Source: Chryseobacterium sp. MFBS3-17 (lineage in GTDB: Bacteria > Bacteroidota > Bacteroidia > Flavobacteriales > Weeksellaceae). Taken from it: 64,000 nucleotides of DNA. The stretch is from NCBI RefSeq assembly GCF_020687745.1, contig NZ_JAJEWK010000011.1, positions 159,200-223,199 of the forward strand, in the 5' to 3' direction. This document shows positions 58,057 to 64,000 of the stretch, one piece after another. The notes under the pieces were generated by a model, which had not been told where the DNA came from, did no database searches, and saw only the letters and a program-made list of their open reading frames with translations. Position 1 is the first letter of the stretch; the number at the start of each line of letters is the position of its first letter. A program made the translations under genes and the position numbers.

Positions 58057-60594
58057 ATGAAGTTCAGATTCATCCCTATTATTATGTTTGTAGCCTCGGC
58101 ACATTTATATGGCCAGGTAACACCACAGGGAAACCCGCAGGATACCAACCCTGTATATACGGAAAACCAGACCGGCACCTACACGCTGAAGGATATTGTG
58201 GTAGATGGTGTGAAAAGATACACCCCTGCACAAATCCTGCGCTTTACAGGATTATACAAAGGAGAATTGGTTGATATTCCCGGATCCAAAATCAGTTCTG
58301 CAATCCGGAAACTCTGGGAAACCAATTCGTTTTCAGAAGTAGAAGTCTATGTAGAAAGCATAGAAGGAGAAACCGTAGTGCTGCGCTTCTATCTGCAGGA
58401 TCTGAAGGAGCTGGGAGAGGTTACCTTTACCGGAAAAGGTATGGGTAAATCCAAAAACGAAAAACTGGCCAAAGATCACAATCTGAAGCCCGGAACCAAA
58501 ATTACCCAAAATTTAGTGTCCGGCATCAAAACCAATATTCCTCAGGAATATGTGAATAAAGGTTTTGCCGATGCCAAAATTACCATTCAGGATAAAGTGA
58601 ATGCCAGCGACCCGAATCTGGTAGACTGGACCATAGAGGTGGACAAAGGGAAAAGAATCAAGATAGACCATATTGAATTCGAAGGAAACCAGGACGTGAC
58701 CGATGCCAAACTGCGTAAGAAAGGATTTAAAGACACCAAGCAGAAGCGGTTCGGAATTGGCGGAATTCTGAAATCTTCCAAGTTCATTCAGGAAAAATAC
58801 GAGAACGATAAGCATAATCTGGTGAATTATTACAACTCACTGGGATATCGTGACGCCCGCGTAATTTCTGACTCTGTATGGAGAAATCAAAAAAATAACT
58901 TCGAAATCAATGTCAAGGTAAACGAAGGAAAAAAATACTACATCGGCGACATCAGTTTTGTGGGCAATACCGCTTTCTCTACAGATTACCTGGAAAGAGT
59001 ACTGGGGTACAAAACCGGTGATATTTATGATGCCGTAGGGTTTAATAAAAAAGTAGGCGAAGACGGTGGCAAGGAAGATGATTCTGACATCAAGTCTATT
59101 TATATGAATAACGGATACCTCTTTTCTAACGTGACACCCGTAGAAAAATCCGTGAAAGGGGATTCCATAGATCTGGAAATCCGGATTTCTGAAGGCGAAA
59201 AAGCCACCTGGAACCGCGTAACCTGGAGTGGAAATACCACCACGCACGACCACGTGGTCCTGCGCTCACTCAGAACCAGACCGGGAAGCCTTTTTGCAAA
59301 AAGCGATATCAAAAGAACCTATTTTGATCTGGCTTCTATGTCGTTCTTTGATCCTCAGCAGATCGGGCAGGACATTAAACCCAATCCGCAGGATAATACA
59401 GTAGATGTGCACTGGTCGCTGGTAGAAAAAGGATCTTCACAGGTACAGCTGCAGGCCGGCTATGGCGGGAACAGCTTTATCGGAACCCTGGGACTGACGT
59501 TCAATAACTTTTCACTCAGAAATTTTCTGAAATTTAAAGATTTCCGCCCGGTGCCGCAGGGAGACGGACAAACCCTGTCCATCCAGGCTCAGGCCGGATA
59601 TTATTTCCAGAATTATGGTATTTCATTTATAGAACCATGGCTTTTTGGTACCAAACCTACAGCTTTGTCGGTAGGAGTGAATCAGTCACTGGTCAATTAT
59701 GATGATATGTACGGCAACAGCCAGAAGCTGAATATCTTCTCGGCCAGTGCGGGTCTGAACCGGTTGCTGAAATGGCCGGACGATTATTTCTCTCTCTATA
59801 CCGGAATTCAGTTCCAGAGTTATAACTTTAATAACTATCCGTTCCAGTTTGGAGAAACAACCGAGTACTATGGTAATGCCAATAACTTCAGCATCAATCT
59901 GGGACTCAGCAGAAATTCTGCCGGTATAGACCCTATTTTTCCTACTACAGGGTCTAATGTGGAAACTTCTGTGAAGTTTACGCCACCATACTCACTGTTC
60001 AACAATAAAGACTACTCCACTATGGCTCCTATGGAAAAGTACAAGTGGATGGAGTTCTATAAAGTGAAACTGAAGGGAGATTTCTATAATGAAATCATCG
60101 GCAAACTGGTGCTCAGAAGTACCGCTGAGATGGGATTCATGGACGGGTACAGCAAGGAACTGGGCGCACCTCCGTTTGAGAGATTTTATGTGGGAGGCAC
60201 CGGACTCTTCGGTGGCCGCTATGACGGGCGTGAGCTCATTCCGCTCCGGGGTTATGAAAACGCATCTACCAACGGAGGAACCATGGAAGATATTACGCAA
60301 CTGGGCGGAGGTACTATTTACAACCGTTTCTCGTTAGAATTAAGATACCCGATCTCTATGAACCAAACAGCAAAGATTTATGCACTCTCTTTCCTGGAAG
60401 GAGGTAACGTCTGGAATAAGTGGGGCAACTTTAACCCGTTCCAGCTCAAAAGATCTGCCGGCGTGGGGGTAAGGGTATATATGGGAGCGTTCGGGCTTAT
60501 TGGTTTTGATTTTGCTTATGGTTTTGATAAGCCATTGTACAACTCAGATCCTTCCGGCTGGAAAACACACTTCCTGATGAATCAGACACTGTAA
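58057..60594 (+). CDS. bamA: Outer-membrane protein assembly factor BamA
   Basis: An 845-residue Omp85 protein: signal peptide, five POTRA-like repeats (for example 'GVKRYTPAQILRFTGLYKGE', 'FEGNQDVTDAKLRKKGFK', 'FVGNTAFSTDYLERVLGYKTGD') and a C-terminal barrel from about residue 470. The barrel has the 'FYVGGTGLFGGRYDGRELIPLRGY' segment corresponding to the lid-lock VRGF/Y motif. It inserts outer-membrane barrels. The gene lies 26 bases after uppS and 16 bases before the first skp-like gene. Confidence 0.96.
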   Translation: MKFRFIPIIMFVASAHLYGQVTPQGNPQDTNPVYTENQTGTYTLKDIVVDGVKRYTPAQILRFTGLYKGELVDIPGSKISSAIRKLWETNSFSEVEVYVESIEGETVVLRFYLQDLKELGEVTFTGKGMGKSKNEKLAKDHNLKPGTKITQNLVSGIKTNIPQEYVNKGFADAKITIQDKVNASDPNLVDWTIEVDKGKRIKIDHIEFEGNQDVTDAKLRKKGFKDTKQKRFGIGGILKSSKFIQEKYENDKHNLVNYYNSLGYRDARVISDSVWRNQKNNFEINVKVNEGKKYYIGDISFVGNTAFSTDYLERVLGYKTGDIYDAVGFNKKVGEDGGKEDDSDIKSIYMNNGYLFSNVTPVEKSVKGDSIDLEIRISEGEKATWNRVTWSGNTTTHDHVVLRSLRTRPGSLFAKSDIKRTYFDLASMSFFDPQQIGQDIKPNPQDNTVDVHWSLVEKGSSQVQLQAGYGGNSFIGTLGLTFNNFSLRNFLKFKDFRPVPQGDGQTLSIQAQAGYYFQNYGISFIEPWLFGTKPTALSVGVNQSLVNYDDMYGNSQKLNIFSASAGLNRLLKWPDDYFSLYTGIQFQSYNFNNYPFQFGETTEYYGNANNFSINLGLSRNSAGIDPIFPTTGSNVETSVKFTPPYSLFNNKDYSTMAPMEKYKWMEFYKVKLKGDFYNEIIGKLVLRSTAEMGFMDGYSKELGAPPFERFYVGGTGLFGGRYDGRELIPLRGYENASTNGGTMEDITQLGGGTIYNRFSLELRYPISMNQTAKIYALSFLEGGNVWNKWGNFNPFQLKRSAGVGVRVYMGAFGLIGFDFAYGFDKPLYNSDPSGWKTHFLMNQTL

Positions 60595-60610
60595 CCCTAT
60601 ATCTATTATC

Positions 60611-61144
60611 ATGAAAAGTATTGTAGCTTTCGTCTTCGTTATTTTTTCGTTTTTAGCACCTGCACAAAAGATGGGCGTGGTAGATACCGAATATATCCTG
60701 CAGAGGCTTCCGCAATATAAGGAGGCAGAAGGACGTCTGAATACACAGATTGCCACCTGGCAGACAGAAATTCAGAATCTACAGTCAGAATACGAACGTA
60801 AAAAAGCAGCCTTCGAAAGTGAAAAAGTGCTGCTGATAGGCGAGCAGCTTCGCCAGAGAGAAAAAGAAGTGGCCGATCTGGACAAAAATATCAAAACAAC
60901 TTTAAGTCTGAGGTTCGGCACCAATGGCGAAATAGCCAAACTTCGCGCAAATCTGGTGCAGCCTTTTCAGGACCAGATCTGGGATGCCATCAGAACAGTA
61001 TCAGAAAAAAACGGATTGGGTATAGTCTTTGATAAAAGCAATGATATCAATGTAATCTTTCTGCAGAAAAGATATGATTACACGGACCGCGTACTGGATC
61101 TTCTTACAAAAGGTACAGGAGCAAAGTCTTCCGATAGGAAATAA
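60611..61144 (+). CDS. OmpH/Skp-family periplasmic chaperone (first)
   Basis: 177 residues with a signal peptide ('FVIFSFLAPAQ'), then 'KMGVVDTEYILQRLPQYKEAEGRL' and a long coiled coil ('QTEIQNLQSEYERKKAAFESE') that forms the tentacles of Skp, then 'NGLGIVFDKSNDINVIFLQK'. It holds unfolded outer-membrane proteins for BamA. The tandem arrangement with a second skp-like gene is standard in Flavobacteriia. Confidence 0.93.
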   Translation: MKSIVAFVFVIFSFLAPAQKMGVVDTEYILQRLPQYKEAEGRLNTQIATWQTEIQNLQSEYERKKAAFESEKVLLIGEQLRQREKEVADLDKNIKTTLSLRFGTNGEIAKLRANLVQPFQDQIWDAIRTVSEKNGLGIVFDKSNDINVIFLQKRYDYTDRVLDLLTKGTGAKSSDRK

Positions 61145-61208
61145 ATTTTTTAACTTTGACCCGGATTTATTATCAAAAAAAAGAACCATTAATTATTTAA
61201 CCTAAATT

Positions 61209-61706
61209 ATGAAAAAATTAAGTGTATTATTTGCTGCAGTATTGATGCTGATGACTGTAGGCGTAGCAAAAAGCCAAAAAATAGCTGCCTTGGATTATGA
61301 GCAAGTTTTGTCTCTGATGCCAGAAGCAAAGAAAGTTTCTACGGACCTGGATACATTCAGTAAAACCAAAGAAAACGAACTGAAGAAACTGGGAGATACT
61401 TTTCAGGCAGACGTACAAAAGTACCAGACAGAAGGTGCGAAAATGACAGAAGCACAGAGAACTGCCAAGGAAGCAGAACTGCAGAAAACCCAGCAAAACC
61501 TTCAGCAAATGGCCGTTACTGCACAGCAGGATCTGCTTAAAAAAAGAGAAACACTGCTGAAGCCGGTGATTGACAAACTGAACGGAGCTATAGAAAAAGC
61601 TGCCAAAGCAAACGGCTGGGATTTCATCATAGATGCCAGTGCACTGATTTACAGAGGAGGCACAGATGCTACCGCTGCTGTAAAAAAAGAATTAGGTATT
61701 TCTTAA
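61209..61706 (+). CDS. OmpH/Skp-family periplasmic chaperone (second)
   Basis: 165 residues. The signal peptide ends 'GVAKSQ', then 'KIAALDYEQVLSLMPEAKKVS' and a coiled-coil region ('KMTEAQRTAKEAELQKTQQNLQQMA'), ending with 'DFIIDASALIYRGGTDAT'. It is a paralogue of the previous gene, 64 bases downstream, and the last gene before a terminator. A -7-like TAACTTTG at 61151-61158 may provide an internal promoter. Confidence 0.93.
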   Translation: MKKLSVLFAAVLMLMTVGVAKSQKIAALDYEQVLSLMPEAKKVSTDLDTFSKTKENELKKLGDTFQADVQKYQTEGAKMTEAQRTAKEAELQKTQQNLQQMAVTAQQDLLKKRETLLKPVIDKLNGAIEKAAKANGWDFIIDASALIYRGGTDATAAVKKELGIS

Positions 61707-61729
61707 TTTAACAAAGAATTAGTAAATAC

Positions 61730-61758
61730 AACCGCCTTGTTAGAGGCGGTTTTTTTAT
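61730..61758 (+). terminator. Terminator of the bamA-skp operon
   Basis: AACCGCC (61730-61736) pairs with GGCGGTT (61745-61751) around an eight-base loop, followed by a T-run. It lies 24 bases after the second skp stop. A box TATTTTTG at 61756-61763 may be the -7 element for the next gene. Confidence 0.85.
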
Positions 61759-61767
61759 TTTTGCCCT

Positions 61768-62250
61768 ATGGATAAAGAAATTTCAAGCGTCATGAAGATC
61801 CGGTTCAGCGATTGCGACCCCATCGGACATCTCAATAATGTAAAATATCTGGAATACATGCTCAATGCACGGGAGGATCATGTGGAAGCATTTTATGGAT
61901 TTACCTATGAAGAGTATACCCGCCGCACCGGCTGTACCTGGATTACTGTGCAAAATGAAATTGCCTATCTGAAGGAAGTGCGGTATAATGCAAAAGTGCA
62001 GATTTCGAGCAAAACTCTGGAGGTAAGAGACCGCATTTCAAAAATTGAAATCCTGATGAAAAGCGAAGACGGAAAAACCATTCATGCGGTATTGTGGATG
62101 ACGATCATCTACTTTAATTTGAAAACCAGAAAATCTGCTGTTCACCCACCCGAAACCAAAGAAAAATTTGAAAAATTTCTGGTCAATATCGAAGAGACCA
62201 GTTTTGCGGAACGGGTGTCATCATTCAGAAAACTAAATAAACAGAACTAA
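61768..62250 (+). CDS. 4HBT-type acyl-CoA thioesterase
   Basis: A 160-residue hotdog protein with 'MKIRFSDCDPIGHLNNVKYLEYMLNARED' near the N-terminus: the catalytic Asp and 'HLNN' turn of the YbgC/FadM-like thioesterases. The rest ('CTWITVQNEIAYLKEVRYNAKV') is the usual strand pattern. The substrate is unknown. A -7-like box sits only 5 bases before the ATG, so a nearly leaderless message is possible, or the gene may continue from the operon upstream by read-through. rfbD follows after 2 bases. Confidence 0.9.
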   Translation: MDKEISSVMKIRFSDCDPIGHLNNVKYLEYMLNAREDHVEAFYGFTYEEYTRRTGCTWITVQNEIAYLKEVRYNAKVQISSKTLEVRDRISKIEILMKSEDGKTIHAVLWMTIIYFNLKTRKSAVHPPETKEKFEKFLVNIEETSFAERVSSFRKLNKQN

Positions 62251-62252
62251 AT

Positions 62253-63119
62253 ATGAAAAAAATACTGGTAACAGGAGCCGGCGGGCAACTGGGGAACTGT
62301 ATACAGAAACTGGCAGCATCCCGTAATCTGGATTACCATTTCCATTTTGTGACCTCTGCACAGCTGGACATCACAGACGCTGCTGCGGTACAAGAACTTT
62401 TTGCGGAGATCAAGCCTGATTTTTGCATCAATGCAGCGGCATTCACTGCCGTGGATCTGGCAGAAAAAGAATCTGAAAAAGCATTTGCGGTAAATGCCAC
62501 AGGTGCAGAAAACCTGGCCAAAGCCTGCGCAGAAGTGAAATGTATGCTGCTGCACGTCTCTACAGATTATGTATTTGATGGCGAAACAGAAATAAGTTAC
62601 AGTGAAGATAATTTTACAAACCCGGCCAGTGTGTATGGCCAATCAAAACTGCAGGGCGAAGAACTGGCGCTGGAGCATCATCCGGAAACCGTGATTATCC
62701 GTACCTCATGGTTGTATTCAGAATTCAATAAGAATTTTGTGAAAACCATGCTCGCCTTATTCGCATCGCGGGAGGAAATAGGGGTAGTGGGAGATCAGTA
62801 CGGACAGCCTACCAATGCCAATGATCTTGCCGAAGCACTGATGCAGATTATTGAAAGCGGTGTCAAAGGTTATGGAGTGTTTCATTTCTCCAATTATCCG
62901 GAAACGACCTGGTATGATTTTGCAGCAAAAATAGCAGAGTATACCCGCGCAGATACCAAGATCAATAAGATAACGACTCCGGAATATCCTACTCCGGCCA
63001 GCAGGCCGCGGCGCAGTACGCTGAGTCTGGACAAAATAGAAGAGGTATATGGCATAGAAAGCCGGCACTGGGAAAACAGTCTGGAGGAATGCCTGGACAT
63101 TTTAGCTGCTGAGAAATGA
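62253..63119 (+). CDS. rfbD: dTDP-4-dehydrorhamnose reductase
   Basis: A 288-residue extended SDR. It has the NAD(P)-binding 'ILVTGAGGQLGNCIQKLA', 'CINAAAFTAVDLAEKESEKAF', 'VSTDYVFDGE' and the YxxxK site in 'SVYGQSKLQGEELAL', ending with the RmlD-type 'RRSTLSLDKIEEVYGI'. It makes dTDP-L-rhamnose for surface polysaccharide. The other rml genes are not in the window. It overlaps the next gene by 4 bases. Confidence 0.95.
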   Translation: MKKILVTGAGGQLGNCIQKLAASRNLDYHFHFVTSAQLDITDAAAVQELFAEIKPDFCINAAAFTAVDLAEKESEKAFAVNATGAENLAKACAEVKCMLLHVSTDYVFDGETEISYSEDNFTNPASVYGQSKLQGEELALEHHPETVIIRTSWLYSEFNKNFVKTMLALFASREEIGVVGDQYGQPTNANDLAEALMQIIESGVKGYGVFHFSNYPETTWYDFAAKIAEYTRADTKINKITTPEYPTPASRPRRSTLSLDKIEEVYGIESRHWENSLEECLDILAAEK

Positions 63120-63787
63120 AGAATATCCTCATCACGGCCTCATTATTAATCAGTGGACTCTGGTCTGCACAGCAGGTCACCTGGAACGAGGTGGCCGGAA
63201 CGCATAATAATTCGGATAAGTTCCTGTACAGAATCACAGAGACTACCGGCGCTACCTATCTTGGCGAGGTAGAAGTACAAGGATTTACAACAGATGATGC
63301 AGCGGTTTTCGGTAAAGTGTACGAAAAGGCCAGGGAAGTAGGCGCAAATGTGTTCTTCTACCAGCCATTTCAGAGCATAGACGAATCAGAGTCTGCGTTT
63401 GATCCTGCACATTATAAACTGCGGTTGTATTATCTGTCGCCGGAGCGGTTACCGAAAGACGAAAATACTTTGTATATATATGCATCGCCTGCCAGGGGTC
63501 AGAAAATATCCTTCAATAAGGAGGAGGTCTATTTTGAGCCCCGTACCTTTACCAAAAGAAAATTAATGCATGGTGAAGAGTATATTTTATCCACCAGAAA
63601 ACTATTGGGATCATCGGTCAGATTTTCTGTATTGCCGGATTCATCCCCTCAGTTTTTCCAGTTGCATGGCTTTCACCTGAAGAGCAGTCCGTATGGAGCG
63701 GCAGGAATCAACTTGAAATCCGGCGATATTATTCGCCTGGAACGTTCGTTTGCAGATTTTCTGTCGGTAATCTACCGGGAATTTTAA
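63116..63787 (+). CDS. Exported protein of unknown function
   Basis: A 223-residue protein with a signal peptide ('NILITASLLISGLWSAQ'), followed by a beta-rich mature domain ('TGATYLGEVEVQGFTTDDAAVFGKVYEKAREVG', 'HYKLRLYYLSPERL'). The 'aevFgkvYekAkevGAnaf' part resembles proteins annotated only as hypothetical in Flavobacteriia. There is no catalytic motif. It overlaps rfbD by 4 bases, so it is translationally coupled. Confidence 0.75.
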   Translation: MKNILITASLLISGLWSAQQVTWNEVAGTHNNSDKFLYRITETTGATYLGEVEVQGFTTDDAAVFGKVYEKAREVGANVFFYQPFQSIDESESAFDPAHYKLRLYYLSPERLPKDENTLYIYASPARGQKISFNKEEVYFEPRTFTKRKLMHGEEYILSTRKLLGSSVRFSVLPDSSPQFFQLHGFHLKSSPYGAAGINLKSGDIIRLERSFADFLSVIYREF

Positions 63788-63868
63788 ACAAGCGTTCAAT
63801 TGTGTGAAAATTTTTCCTCTTAATATTCAATTGGTTAAGTGTTTTTTTGAAAATTATTTCATATAATA

Positions 63869-63899
63869 TTTGGAGGATATTAATTTCCCCTTATCTTTG
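63869..63899 (+). promoter_or_regulatory. Strong promoter at the window end
   Basis: TTTG at 63869-63872 and TATCTTTG at 63892-63899 are 19 bases apart, a perfect match to the Bacteroidota promoter. The following 100 bases (63900-64000) contain no plausible start codon with an open frame. They could be a leader of a structured RNA such as an rRNA operon, whose gene would lie past the window. I did not recognise a mature rRNA or tRNA sequence within the window. Confidence 0.7.
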
Positions 63900-64000
63900 C
63901 AGTCCCAAATCGAGGTAACGAGATGATGGGGAGCGCAGGAGATAGATTGGAAGCCAGGTGGGTCTTTAGGGAATAAGATGAAGAAGAGAAGGTCTTGAAA

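Noticed and set aside
63900..64000. Start of a 16S rRNA or tRNA gene
   Set aside because: No rRNA 5'-end sequence or tRNA cloverleaf can be recognised; only the promoter is supported.

Overview
The window is chromosomal DNA from a member of the Bacteroidota, class Flavobacteriia, most like Chryseobacterium or a close relative in the Weeksellaceae. The evidence is the proteins themselves: a tyrosine ammonia-lyase close to the Flavobacterium type, DarA/DarB, the PorG-UppS-BamA-Skp-Skp order and the MMPL/acyltransferase fusion. Promoters of the Bacteroidota form TTTG-N19/20-TAnnTTTG are visible, and Shine-Dalgarno sequences are scarce. No tRNA gene, rRNA gene, CRISPR array, transposase or integrase was recognised.

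Layout. (1) 1-10018 is housekeeping: the 3' end of an OxyR-like LysR regulator, metK behind a perfect promoter and a probable SAM-II riboswitch, an ECF sigma factor with a 44-codon companion ORF, a YjjG-like HAD nucleotidase, and on the minus strand trpS, lspA, a DksA/TraR-like gene and ileS. (2) 10228-44154 is a 34-kb flexirubin-type pigment cluster. It holds an aryl-acid ligase, halogenase-like flavoenzyme, tyrosine ammonia-lyase, ketoreductase, three complete ketosynthases, a cysteine-less chain-length factor, a half-ketosynthase, two acyl carrier proteins, three hotdog dehydratases, a thioesterase, acyltransferases, a LolA-like protein, lipoproteins, an ABC exporter, DarB and DarA, and a 1214-residue MMPL/acyltransferase/methyltransferase-like fusion. 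The expected logic is: tyrosine to 4-coumarate (ammonia-lyase), activation and loading on ACP, iterative extension to an aryl polyene, separate synthesis of a dialkylresorcinol by DarB/DarA, esterification of the two, and transport to the outer membrane. (3) 44337-46895 is topA. (4) 47005-56178 is an exopolysaccharide or capsule locus (GT-C-like protein, EpsG-like polymerase, GT2, WecA-like transferase, Wza, Wzc) with a degenerate arginase-fold gene inside. (5) 56380-61706 is the outer-membrane biogenesis operon porG-uppS-bamA-skp-skp. (6) 61768-63787 holds a thioesterase, rfbD and a secreted protein. The window ends about 100 bases downstream of a strong promoter whose product lies outside.

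The least ordinary part is 33.4-36.1 kb, a visibly AT-richer patch inside the pigment cluster. It contains a 184-bp near-identical copy of an internal piece of the neighbouring BtrH-like gene, a lipoprotein with a JAMM-like metal-binding signature split by one or two frameshifts, a DUF6705-like secreted protein, and a small helix-turn-helix gene that appears to have lost two bases in its first helix. A second copied gene fragment (the end of the chain-length factor, 26478-26620) lies elsewhere in the cluster. I did not find a clearly new system. The best open questions are which enzyme makes the flexirubin ester (BtrH-like, C45-like or LpxL-like) and the origin of the decaying insert.
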